Source of the DNA: Hymenobacter profundi | GTDB taxonomy: Bacteria > Bacteroidota > Bacteroidia > Cytophagales > Hymenobacteraceae | Direction: 5' to 3' | Length of the DNA stretch: 38,626 nt | Assembly (NCBI RefSeq): GCF_019334315.1 | Contig: NZ_JAHWGL010000039.1 | Location: 1 to 38,626 of the forward strand | In this document: piece by piece, positions 31,322 to 38,608 of the stretch | Layout of the letters: every line of letters starts with the position of its first letter | Numbering within the stretch: the stretch's first letter is position 1 | Notes under the pieces: generated by a model | Told to the model about the DNA's origin: nothing | What the model saw: only the letters and a program-made list of their open reading frames with translations | The model's database searches: none | Program-made: the position numbers and the translations under genes

Positions 31322-31456
31322 CTTTGAGAACAGAACAACACACGGTGGAAGTACCGCGAAGTTCGAAATTAAATACCTGAGCCTGACCACCGGAGCCCTA
31401 GTTTTTCCGCCGATTCCTGCCCTAGTCCTATTTTTTCGCCTACCCATCCTCATCCC

Positions 31457-32485
31457 GTGGAAATTTCCAAAAAGAAAAAGAGCTACCCACTCGATGGGCC
31501 CCTGCGCCACTACCTGCGCCAGTACGACCGCGCCACGGACCTGCCCATTTCCTACCTCGATCTGTTGCGCGTGAGCAACGCCTACCCCCTGCTTGACCGT
31601 CAGGGCCGCGACACGCTCTGGGAAACCGTGTACTACGAGCCCAGCGAGCTACAGGAGCTAACCCGCGGCCTGACGGAAATATACGCCCTGCTGAAAACCG
31701 ATGGCGACCTGTCGTTCACTGAGCACCTGCTGGCCGACCGCATTGACTACTGCCGTTTCGGCAACAGCAACCCGTTTCGGGTGCGCGTGGTCAACCAGCT
31801 CAACGACAACTACGACTATTTCTACGTGAAGCGCGCCGACGCCTCCCGCGTGTACGGCCTGGAACTGGAGCATCTGCTCTCACCCAATAGCATGAACTAT
31901 CTGGTACAAGGTGAAACGCTGATTGAGGAGCACATTGTGGGCATTCCCGGCGACGACTTCATTCGCACGCGGCTGCGCACGCCCCAGCTCAACCAGGTGC
32001 GGATTGCCAAAGAATTCGTGAAGTTCAACGAACGGTGCTTTGCCCGCTTGCTGGGCGATATGCGCGCCTACAACTACGTGATTGACGTGACGCCTGACTT
32101 CGAAGACGAGCAATACCGCGTGCGCGCCATCGACTTCGATCAGCAGAGCTACGAGGGTAGGAAAACCATGTACCTGCCACAATTTTTCAAAGACAACCGC
32201 CCTGTGGTGGAGCTATGCAGCCGCTGGCTGGAGCCCGATACCGTGCGCCAATACCAGGCTGAGGAACGCACCCTCATGGCCCGGCGCGTGCGCTCCGAGC
32301 GCTACCGCCTCCGCGACCTGATGGACTGCATGCGCCGCGCCGAGCTATCTACCCCCGACAAAATCGCACAGCTAAAGCAAGACCTCAACGCTCACCACGG
32401 CACCACGCAGTTCAGCCGCTGCCGCACCATGGGCGACGTGGTGCGGCTGAACCTGAAAATTATGCTGGTGCGCCCGCAGCGGTAG
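31457..32485 (+). CDS. Hypothetical protein, possibly kinase-like
   Basis: A 342-residue soluble protein starting at GTG (31457) after a C/T-rich leader (CTACCCATCCTCATCCC). It has no signal peptide. The sequence is Arg/Tyr-rich, with features such as DYCRFGNSNPFRVRVVNQLNDNYDYFYVKRADASRVYG, where VKR could be an ATP-binding Lys region, and YNYVIDVTPDFEDEQYRVRAIDFDQQSYEGR, where IDFDQQ resembles the DFD metal-binding motif of protein-kinase-like phosphotransferases. That is suggestive only. I recognise the general appearance as a conserved Bacteroidota hypothetical. It is convergent with the outer membrane protein gene. Confidence 0.7.
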   Translation: MEISKKKKSYPLDGPLRHYLRQYDRATDLPISYLDLLRVSNAYPLLDRQGRDTLWETVYYEPSELQELTRGLTEIYALLKTDGDLSFTEHLLADRIDYCRFGNSNPFRVRVVNQLNDNYDYFYVKRADASRVYGLELEHLLSPNSMNYLVQGETLIEEHIVGIPGDDFIRTRLRTPQLNQVRIAKEFVKFNERCFARLLGDMRAYNYVIDVTPDFEDEQYRVRAIDFDQQSYEGRKTMYLPQFFKDNRPVVELCSRWLEPDTVRQYQAEERTLMARRVRSERYRLRDLMDCMRRAELSTPDKIAQLKQDLNAHHGTTQFSRCRTMGDVVRLNLKIMLVRPQR

Positions 32486-32499
32486 GCGTATCGGCCGTG

Positions 32500-33129
32500 C
32501 TACCTACCCAAGCCGATAACCAGTGCGAGTGAAATCTCAATACCCCCTGGGCCAAAACTGTTGGCCCAGTTGCGCAGCATGGGCGATGGGGTAGGGTAGC
32601 TAGTGCTATAGACTATTGGGTCATTGCTTAGGCGGGCACCGTAGCCTAGTGTGCCCATAAGGCCTACGTGGCCCGGCTGCCAGCGCAGCCCAGAGCGTAG
32701 GTGCAGTAGGGCATTTGGACGAATGCTGTACTCAGTGTGCTCCCCGTTCACGTCTAGCTCAATATTGTCGATGCGGCCCGAGCGGACCAGATTGGCACCG
32801 AAGAAGGGAGAGAACTTGCGCTCGGGGGAGAGGTAGTAGCGAGTACCAACTCCAATTTTGCCCCCGCTGATGCCCACTCCTAGGCCTACGTTCACATCCC
32901 AGTTCGGCTGGAGTAGGTGGCTGTATTCCAGGCCCCAGCCGTAAGGCGTGCCCCAGCCCAACACCACGCTCAGAGAGGATGTCCGATACGTGCTTTCCAA
33001 AGCGTACTCCTGTGGCTTGGCTGGTAATTGCGCTTCCGGAGCAATAGGTAGTTGTTGGGTTTGGCCGTAGGATGCTACGGAGCAAAGAGATACCAAGCCA
33101 CCGATAGCGGCGATAGTAACTAATTTCAT
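32500..33129 (-). CDS. Outer membrane beta-barrel protein
   Basis: A 209-residue secreted protein. Residues 1-22 form a signal peptide (MKLVTIAAIGGLVSLCSVASYGQ). The remainder has alternating aromatic/Gly-rich strands (YALESTYRTSSLSVVLGWGTPYGWGLEYSHLLQPNWDVNVGLGVGISGGKIGVGTRYYL) typical of a small 8-strand outer membrane barrel. The stop is 15 bases past the convergent gene's end, so the two terminators overlap. I chose the Met at 33129 because it begins the signal peptide. No subfamily is recognised. Confidence 0.8.
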   Translation of the reverse strand: MKLVTIAAIGGLVSLCSVASYGQTQQLPIAPEAQLPAKPQEYALESTYRTSSLSVVLGWGTPYGWGLEYSHLLQPNWDVNVGLGVGISGGKIGVGTRYYLSPERKFSPFFGANLVRSGRIDNIELDVNGEHTEYSIRPNALLHLRSGLRWQPGHVGLMGTLGYGARLSNDPIVYSTSYPTPSPMLRNWANSFGPGGIEISLALVIGLGR

Positions 33130-33279
33130 AAAAAGTGCTAATAAAAAACCTAGCGGTAGATTGTAAAACACTTCAATACTATGGAAAATACAGATAGATA
33201 AATAGCTGTCTGTGAACGGATAGAAAAAATAATCTGATTAACCTATTTTAATATAAGAGGTTCGCTAAAATGTGCAAAA

Positions 33280-33311
33280 ACAGGCTGCCACTACATCGAG
33301 CAACAGCCTGT
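33280..33311 (-). terminator. Intrinsic terminator after the CinA gene
   Basis: An 8 bp stem, ACAGGCTG (33280-33287) with CAGCCTGT (33304-33311), 16-base loop, and on the minus strand a T5 tract (TTTTTGCACA). It begins 28 bases past the stop codon. Confidence 0.75.
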
Positions 33312-33338
33312 AAGCAATAATGCAGTGTGTGGGAAGCG

Positions 33339-33869
33339 CTACTTAGCCAAAGCCGTCTGTTTAGACGGATCGGCCTGGTAGAGCTTGAGAAGCTCCAGTA
33401 ACTTTTCGTAGACTAGCGTGGCGGCTTGCTGGCGCAGCTGCTCGCCGTCGGTACCAGGAAATTCCTCTCGGTACTCGTGCGCGCGTCCCTCCAGCAGAAT
33501 GGTCACGAAAACGGTACCGACGGGCTTGTCGGGGCTTTCGGAGGCGCCGGGGCCACACAGGCCTGTTACAGCTACGCATACTTCGGCTGGTAGCTTGCGG
33601 TGTAGGCCTTGGGCCATTTCGTTGGTGGTCTGCTGGCTTTCAGCCGAGTATGTCGTTAGCGTGCTTTTCTTGACTCCCAGCAGCTTCTGTTTGGCTTCTG
33701 CATGATACGTGACAACAGAACCTAGTAGTACTTCGCTCACACCTTGCACAGGTGCCAGCTGAGCGGCCACTAAACCGCACGTACAGCTTTCAGCCAGCGC
33801 CAGTGTCAGTTTGTGTTGCAGACACAGTTTAACCAGTGTTTCCAGATCTGGTTCCTTTGATTTTTTCAT
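33339..33869 (-). CDS. CinA C-terminal domain protein (PncC-type nicotinamide-nucleotide amidase)
   Basis: A 176-residue stand-alone CinA C-terminal domain. The family hydrolyses nicotinamide mononucleotide to nicotinate mononucleotide in NAD salvage. It shows the ALAESCTCGLVAAQL motif (usually AESCTGGL; here the first Gly is Cys), VSEVLLGSVVTYHAEAKQKLLGV, and CVAVTGLCGPGASESPDKPVGTVFV (usually TGIAGPGG). The N-terminal MoCF-like domain of full CinA is absent. The two departures from the consensus (Cys in place of Gly and LC in place of IA) could affect the active site, so catalysis is likely but not certain. The C-terminus carries a short extension ending SKQTALAK. Confidence 0.85.
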   Translation of the reverse strand: MKKSKEPDLETLVKLCLQHKLTLALAESCTCGLVAAQLAPVQGVSEVLLGSVVTYHAEAKQKLLGVKKSTLTTYSAESQQTTNEMAQGLHRKLPAEVCVAVTGLCGPGASESPDKPVGTVFVTILLEGRAHEYREEFPGTDGEQLRQQAATLVYEKLLELLKLYQADPSKQTALAK

Positions 33870-33948
33870 AACGTAAGCGATTGGCAGGACTAAATGGGCC
33901 CTTAGTTGATACGACCTGCCTCGTTGCTGGTTATGGAGGAGCTACGGC

Positions 33949-35007
33949 TCACTGCTTGATAAAAAGCAGGCCCAGCATTCCTAGCACATACAACACGAGC
34001 ACCGCCCACGAGTCGAGCCCCAGACGCCCTACCTGCCGCCGCGAGCGAAACACCAGCCCCACGGCGTACACGCTGCTTAGCAAAATGCCCAGCCCGGTGA
34101 GGTACAGATCGGAGGCCTTTGCCTGCGGCAGCACCGCTTTGCCGGATACCAGCGCGGCCAGCAAAAACAACACAGGCAAAAAGGCATTGCCCCCAAAAAT
34201 GTCGCTCACCACCAGCTCCGGCTTGCCCAGTTGCAGCGCCGCCAGCCCGGTCGATACTTCGGGTAGGGAAGTGGCCGCGGCCAGCACCGTGGCGCCAAAA
34301 AGCAAGCCGGTCATGCCCAGCTGGTCGGCCAGCTGCTCGCCGCTGACTTCCAGCACCCAGCCGGCCAGCAACGTAGCCAGAGCCGCCGCGCCAAATACCA
34401 GCGCTACGCGCTTGGTGCTACTATTGGTGAAGGGCTTCTGCTTTTGTTGCGTAGTGTCCGGAGTTTTGGGATGGCCGGTGGCAGCGGCTGGGGCGTGAGC
34501 CAGCCAGGGTAAGCCGTGCTCAGCCTTGCCAACAAGGAAAACACCGCCCATCCACAGCAGCACCAGCACCACCTCGGCCGGCGACACACGCCCGCCTAGC
34601 AAGGCTGCCGGTAGCTGCGTCCCCAGCACTACCGTCGTGAGTACTGCCACCACCAGCAACGCTTCCAATACGGGTTTCAGGGTGTGCACGCGGTACGTAA
34701 GTGGCTTGTCGTGGCCCTGGCCGAAAGCATCTAGTGCCACCAATACCAGCGTTTGTACGGCTATGCCACCCAGTAGATTGCCTACGGCCAGGGCTAATTG
34801 CCCACGCATGGCTGCACTTACGGTAATCACAAGCTCCGGAAGGTTGGTCACAATGGCTAGTAGCAGCAGGCCGCCTAGCGCGTCGCCCAGCTTCAGGCGC
34901 TGCGACAGTACATCGGTGGTATCGGAAAGGTAGGTGCCGGCCTGCCATACCACTATGGCAGCAACGGCAAATAGCGCTACCAGTAGCGCGGGCGAGAGGT
35001 GGGACAT
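33949..35007 (-). CDS. CaCA family sodium/calcium (cation) antiporter
   Basis: A 352-residue inner-membrane cation/calcium antiporter with about ten predicted transmembrane helices arranged as two repeats. The two alpha-repeats are recognisable: LGGLLLLAIVTNLPELVITV..GQLALAVGNLLGG in the first half and GATVLAAATSLPEVSTGLAALQLGKPELVVSDIFGGNAF in the second, both with the (T/S)(N/S)LPE cores that bind the cations. A cytoplasmic loop at ~160-200 (HPKTPDTTQQKQKPFTNSSTK) separates the halves. The direction of ion exchange cannot be deduced. The gene starts 160 bases from the divergent acyl-CoA-binding protein gene, with a large palindrome in between. Confidence 0.92.
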   Translation of the reverse strand: MSHLSPALLVALFAVAAIVVWQAGTYLSDTTDVLSQRLKLGDALGGLLLLAIVTNLPELVITVSAAMRGQLALAVGNLLGGIAVQTLVLVALDAFGQGHDKPLTYRVHTLKPVLEALLVVAVLTTVVLGTQLPAALLGGRVSPAEVVLVLLWMGGVFLVGKAEHGLPWLAHAPAAATGHPKTPDTTQQKQKPFTNSSTKRVALVFGAAALATLLAGWVLEVSGEQLADQLGMTGLLFGATVLAAATSLPEVSTGLAALQLGKPELVVSDIFGGNAFLPVLFLLAALVSGKAVLPQAKASDLYLTGLGILLSSVYAVGLVFRSRRQVGRLGLDSWAVLVLYVLGMLGLLFIKQ

Positions 35008-35074
35008 GAGATAAGCAGCATTTTAGCGATGATGGCAATAGTACGTAGTCTAGCTCAACCGGTATACTACCCAC

Positions 35075-35126
35075 ACAGAAAGGCGGGAAAGAATGCTGCA
35101 TGCAGCATTCTTTCCCGCCTTTCTGT
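35075..35126. repeat. Perfect 52-bp palindrome with no spacer
   Basis: Bases 35075-35100 (ACAGAAAGGCGGGAAAGAAT...) are exactly complementary, in reverse, to 35101-35126. The centre reads CTGCATGCAG. It lies between two divergent genes, 68 bases before the antiporter start and 42 bases before the ACBP start. Confidence 0.95.
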
Positions 35127-35167
35127 AACTTGCCCGCATTGTCTACTTCTTTATCAAATCAGTTTCT

Positions 35168-35425
35168 ATGACCACGCAGGAAGAATTTGAAGCCGCTGCC
35201 CAACGCGCCCAGCAACTCCCCAGCAAGCCCTCCAACACGGTGCTGCTCCAGCTCTATGCACTCTACAAACAAGCCACCGAAGGCGACGTAACAGGCACCC
35301 GCCCCAGTGGCTTCGATTTCAAAGCCATTGCCAAATACGACGCCTGGGCCGGCCTCAGCGGCAAAAGCAAAGAGTCGGCCCGCCAGGAATACGTGGCGCT
35401 GGTCGACTCTTTGATGGCGAATTAG
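35168..35425 (+). CDS. Acyl-CoA-binding protein
   Basis: An 85-residue cytosolic four-helix ACBP. It carries the family pattern LLQLYALYKQATEGDVTGTRPSGFDFKAIAKYDAWAGLSGKSKESARQEYV, including the conserved YALYKQAT...G, the Lys in KYDAW that contacts the CoA phosphate, and the final A...YV. Length is as in the typical ~86-residue family. ACBPs carry long-chain acyl-CoA in the cytosol; they are universal in eukaryotes and patchy in bacteria. The gene stands alone with its own promoter region upstream containing the 52-bp palindrome, and ends at the edge of the convergent hairpin at 35424. Confidence 0.95.
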   Translation: MTTQEEFEAAAQRAQQLPSKPSNTVLLQLYALYKQATEGDVTGTRPSGFDFKAIAKYDAWAGLSGKSKESARQEYVALVDSLMAN

Positions 35426-35458
35426 TGAGATGGTGAGTGATGAATAGAAAAATACGTT

Positions 35459-35560
35459 TGTCATCCTGAGCGCAGCGAAGGACCTTTTCACATGAGAACG
35501 AGTCGTTGTTACGAATATCGTTCACGCGTGAGAAGGTCCTTCGCTGCGCTCAGGATGACA
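35459..35560. repeat. REP/MITE-like inverted-repeat element, complete copy B, inside a larger hairpin
   Basis: Arms at 35459-35486 and 35533-35560 (28 bases, TGTCATCCTGAGCGCAGCG onward) are perfectly complementary. The centre holds GAACGAGTCGTTGTTACG as in copy A. Flanking bases extend the pairing (GAATAGAAAAATACG at 35442 with CGTATTTTTCTATTC at 35563, and AGTGAGATGGTGA at 35424 with TCACCATCTCACT at 35576), so nearly the whole gap between the convergent ACBP and CDGSH genes folds on itself and likely terminates both. Confidence 0.9.
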
Positions 35561-35586
35561 GGCGTATTTTTCTATTCACCATCTCA

Positions 35587-35817
35587 CTAGTTCACTGGCT
35601 TAGGAGCGGGAAGGTCGAAGGCTTTGGCGTCGTGCTCGAAGTGGCCTTTGTGGGAGCCGTCGCAGAAGGGTTTCTGGGCCGACAGGCCGCAGCGGCAGAT
35701 GCTGATTCGCTCGCGGCCGCCTAGGCCGTAGGGGTTGCCTTGCGCGTCTACCAGCTCAAAATCGTTGCCCTCTACGCGCAACGAGCCATTGTTGAGAACC
35801 GTAAGTTTGGTTGCCAT
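35587..35817 (-). CDS. CDGSH iron-sulfur domain protein
   Basis: A 76-residue single-domain CDGSH protein that binds a [2Fe-2S] cluster through three cysteines and one histidine: Cys41, Cys43, Cys52 and His56 in CRCGLSAQKPFCDGSH. The preceding ~40 residues (LTVLNNGSLRVEGNDFELVDAQGNPYGLGGRE) form the beta-sheet half. It is similar in size to the bacterial mitoNEET-like proteins, which may sense or transfer redox state or iron-sulfur clusters. The gene ends at the convergent hairpin shared with ACBP. Confidence 0.95.
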   Translation of the reverse strand: MATKLTVLNNGSLRVEGNDFELVDAQGNPYGLGGRERISICRCGLSAQKPFCDGSHKGHFEHDAKAFDLPAPKPVN

Positions 35818-35884
35818 CTTGAAAAAGTAGGTTTGGTGAACCGTAAAGATACTCGTCGGGATGGCAACCGGCTGCGCTGGGGCG

Positions 35885-36403
35885 CTACGCTAGCTCCTTC
35901 CGCAGGATAAAATCATTCATCCAGTAGGGCCCAATCGGAATATCGTCCTCGCTGTGGCGCTGGTAGCCCAAGCGCTCATAGAACGACACCGCTGGGTTGT
36001 AGCGGTTTACGTTCAGTTCCAGAGTGTGCCCGCCAGCGGCGCGTACAGCATTTTCCACTTCTTCTACCAGCCGCTGCCCCAGGCCCTGCCCCTGATGCGA
36101 GGGTAGCACATAGATTTTGTGGAGCTTATACAGGTCCTCGCCCGTAAGCAAAGGCGAAAACGACGCGTAGCCGGCCGGGTGTCCTTCTACCAGCAGCAGC
36201 AAAAAGCTGTGTTGGTCGTCGGTCATTTGGCGGTGCAGGGAGGCGGGCGTGTAAATTACCCGGTACATGTAGTCGATCTGTTCCTTGGAAAGGATAAATC
36301 GGTAGGTAGGTTCCCAGGTAGCTTCGGCCAGCGTGATGATGGTAGGAATATCCGCCAGGGTGGCAGGCTGAACGGCAACGGCAACAGGTGAAGAGGCGGA
36401 CAT
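35885..36403 (-). CDS. GNAT family N-acetyltransferase
   Basis: A 172-residue GNAT-fold enzyme. Motif A is LYKLHKIYVLPSHQGQGLGQRLVEEVENAVRAAG, with the acetyl-CoA-binding Q-G-Q-G-L-G segment. Motif B is LELNVNRYNPAVSFYERLGY, and the N-terminal strands (IITLAEATWEPTYRFIL) are present. The length is normal. Substrate is unknown. The start is between 36421 and 36403; I chose 36403 (MSASSPVA) because the six residues before are atypical. Confidence 0.85.
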   Translation of the reverse strand: MSASSPVAVAVQPATLADIPTIITLAEATWEPTYRFILSKEQIDYMYRVIYTPASLHRQMTDDQHSFLLLLVEGHPAGYASFSPLLTGEDLYKLHKIYVLPSHQGQGLGQRLVEEVENAVRAAGGHTLELNVNRYNPAVSFYERLGYQRHSEDDIPIGPYWMNDFILRKELA

Positions 36404-36550
36404 AGACTGCAAAAACGGCATTTTTCGCGGAAAAAGCGAACTTTACCTGAGCTCCATTACATCTTTGGGCCGGAAATTGTCGTTGGGAGGGTAGGGCCGG
36501 CTGGGGCTGGCCCGTCTGTACCAGCGGCTTCGGCCCGTTTTCTTACGAAA

Positions 36551-37201
36551 ATGAAAAAACACGCTTTCTCCTTTTTACTGGCTGCGGCTAGCGCTTTGCT
36601 ACCGCTTGCTCCTGCCACCGCGCAAACCACCACGTCCAACCACACGCAGTCGAAAGCCGAAACGGAATTGCGCAATTTCTCGGCCTGGGTGAACCAGCAG
36701 GTAGACAAAGCCGACGCCAGCGCCCGCCGCAACTGGCCTTCGTTGAAATCTAATTTTGACCGCCAGAGCCAGCGCCTCGACCGCGCCACCGACAGCCTCT
36801 CCACGCAGTCGAAGCGCGAGTATGCGCAGCAGAAGACGCGTTACCAAGAGTGGGCCGCCGAGCAGCAGCGCCTGGAGGCACAAGCTACACAGCCTACCAC
36901 CGCGCAGCAAGCCCAGCGCCGCTTGCTGAACGAAGACGTGCAAATCAGCAAAGCCCGTGGCTCGGAAATGGTAGATTTGTACTCGCGCTTTATTGACGCC
37001 ACTCGCGCCCAGCGTCGCCAATGGACCGACGCCGAATGGGCCGAAGCCAGCACTGTGCTGAGTGCCCTTAACGCCCGCTACAGCCAGGTGCGCAGCGAGA
37101 TTGCCATGGAGGACCGCCTGCGCATCCGCTCTTGGCAGGGCGAGTTCCGGACCTTCGAAAAGGCCCGCAGCATGAAAGACATCGTGACGGACGATAAGTA
37201 G
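36551..37201 (+). CDS. Secreted helical protein of unknown function
   Basis: A 216-residue protein with a signal peptide (residues 1-24 ending ATAQ). The rest is predicted almost entirely helical and charged, with coiled-coil-like stretches (NFDRQSQRLDRATDSLSTQSKREYAQQKTRYQEWAAEQQRLEAQ). It has no recognisable enzyme motif. The last block is AMEDRLRIRSWQGEFRTFEKARSMKD. It would be periplasmic or outer-membrane-associated. No homologous family comes to mind. It is preceded by a GC-rich, non-coding stretch shared with the divergent GNAT gene. Confidence 0.75.
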   Translation: MKKHAFSFLLAAASALLPLAPATAQTTTSNHTQSKAETELRNFSAWVNQQVDKADASARRNWPSLKSNFDRQSQRLDRATDSLSTQSKREYAQQKTRYQEWAAEQQRLEAQATQPTTAQQAQRRLLNEDVQISKARGSEMVDLYSRFIDATRAQRRQWTDAEWAEASTVLSALNARYSQVRSEIAMEDRLRIRSWQGEFRTFEKARSMKDIVTDDK

Positions 37202-37242
37202 TCGGGTAGTCGAGTACAAGCGGCCCTGGCATGGTGCCGGAT

Positions 37243-37686
37243 TTATTGGGTCCGGAGCCAAGTCAGGGCCGTTTCTTTGTCGTAGTCGTAGAAAAGCTGA
37301 ATGGGTAGGTGCAAGCGCACCCGGTCGGCGAACCGCCGGCTGATGAGCTGGTTGGAAACATCCGGCGACAAGACGTAGGCAATGGCACACAGGCCGTTGA
37401 GGATGGCTTTGGGCAGCCACTCAAACTCCAGCCAGGGTAGGGCTTCGGCCCAGTCGCCGGTGGTAGCTGTCTTATCGTTATAAAGGCGCCGGATGGTCCG
37501 GATGGTTTGAAGCTGCAAAAAGGCTTCGGCTACCTGTATCACCTCCACGTTGGTAATATGGCCCGTCCAGACCACGTACAGCAGCTCATCCTGGACATGA
37601 TAGTGAGCAGTGGCAATGAGCTGGCCGAGTACGTCGTGCACGGGGTAGCAGTCGGTGGAGAGTGGGTAAGCAATAGCCATAGCCAT
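37243..37686 (-). CDS. Hypothetical protein
   Basis: A 147-residue soluble protein. The middle resembles a STAS/SpoIIAA-like alpha-beta pattern (DELLYVVWTGHITNVEVIQVAEAFLQLQTIRTIRRLYNDKTATTGDWAEALPWLEFEWLPKAI), with strand, helix and strand in order and the conserved WTGHIT turn. This is a loose resemblance; I can not assign a function. The last half reads AYVLSPDVSNQLISRRFADRV. It is convergent with the secreted helical protein and divergent from the deoxynucleoside kinase gene. Confidence 0.7.
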   Translation of the reverse strand: MAMAIAYPLSTDCYPVHDVLGQLIATAHYHVQDELLYVVWTGHITNVEVIQVAEAFLQLQTIRTIRRLYNDKTATTGDWAEALPWLEFEWLPKAILNGLCAIAYVLSPDVSNQLISRRFADRVRLHLPIQLFYDYDKETALTWLRTQ

Positions 37687-37905
37687 AACCAGCTAAAGAG
37701 TGGATAGAAAAGGAATAGGCAGTAACAGGTAAGTGTGATAAATCCTGAAGGCAGTGCGTGCAGGGTATAGGATGTGGCTCCTTATCAGCAGCAAAAAGAG
37801 AAAGCGGAGTAGTAGAACAATATACGGTTTTTGTTGCAGTATAAATAGTAGCCAACTACTGTGTACTGCTAGCAAAAGGCAGCCACATGGTTGCTGGCTT
37901 TCCGT

Positions 37906-37913
37906 TACTTTTG
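37906..37913 (+). promoter_or_regulatory. -7 promoter box of the deoxynucleoside kinase gene
   Basis: TACTTTTG is an exact match to the Bacteroidota -7 consensus TAnnTTTG, 40 bases before the start codon at 37954. A -33 TTTG at the usual 17-23 base spacing is not seen. The rest of this 267-base gap (37687-37953) is AT-rich and contains no gene. Confidence 0.55.
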
Positions 37914-37953
37914 TGGTTCTCTTTTTTCTTCTGCTACCTGCTTTTTTACACTC

Positions 37954-38577
37954 ATGCACATCGCCATCGTTGGCAATATCGGGGCCGGCAAAACCACGCT
38001 GGCCAACAAGTTGGCCCACCACTTCAACTGGGAAGTGTTTCTGGAGGACGTCGACGACAATCCCTACCTCAAGGATTTCTATGACGACATGCCACGCTGG
38101 GCTTTTCACCTCCAGGTCTACTTCCTGAACAGTCGCTTCCGGCAGGTGCAGCGCATCAAGAAGCTGCAACAGGCCGGCAAAGGCGTGATTCAGGACCGGA
38201 CCATCTATGAAGATGCGCACATCTTCGCGGCCAACCTACACGAGTCGCGCCTGATGACGGAGCGCGACTACCAGAACTACTGCAATCTGTTCGAATCGAT
38301 GATTAGCATGGTAGACGCGCCCGATCTGCTGCTCTATCTCAAAGCCGACCTACCCAAGCTCATCCAACAGATCGAGAAGCGCAACCGCGACTACGAGAAC
38401 AACATCAAAATCGAATACCTCAAAAACCTCAACGAGCACTACGAAAAGTGGATCAGCGGCTACAAAAACGGCAAGCTGCTGGTCGTTGATGTCAACAACC
38501 TCGACTACGTGAACAATCCCGAGGACCTGGGCATCGTCATCGAGCGGATTAACAGCACGTTGTTTGGGCTGTTTTAG
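37954..38577 (+). CDS. Deoxynucleoside kinase
   Basis: A 207-residue cytosolic kinase of the deoxyguanosine/deoxyadenosine/deoxycytidine kinase family, which phosphorylates deoxynucleosides with ATP in salvage. The P-loop is GNIGAGKTT (residues 7-15). The substrate-binding EDVDDNPYLKDFYDDMPRWAFHLQVYFLNSRF block and the DRTIYEDAHIFAANL segment (the DR(S/T) catalytic-Arg region) are clear, with the lid RNRDYENNIKIEYLKNLNEHYEKW. Start at 37954 gives a chain beginning MHIAIVGN, as expected. Substrate preference (dG, dA or dC) cannot be read. It has a strong -7 box and ends the window's gene set. Confidence 0.93.
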   Translation: MHIAIVGNIGAGKTTLANKLAHHFNWEVFLEDVDDNPYLKDFYDDMPRWAFHLQVYFLNSRFRQVQRIKKLQQAGKGVIQDRTIYEDAHIFAANLHESRLMTERDYQNYCNLFESMISMVDAPDLLLYLKADLPKLIQQIEKRNRDYENNIKIEYLKNLNEHYEKWISGYKNGKLLVVDVNNLDYVNNPEDLGIVIERINSTLFGLF

Positions 38578-38608
38578 GAATGGTGAAGTGGTGAAATAAA
38601 AAGCCGGC

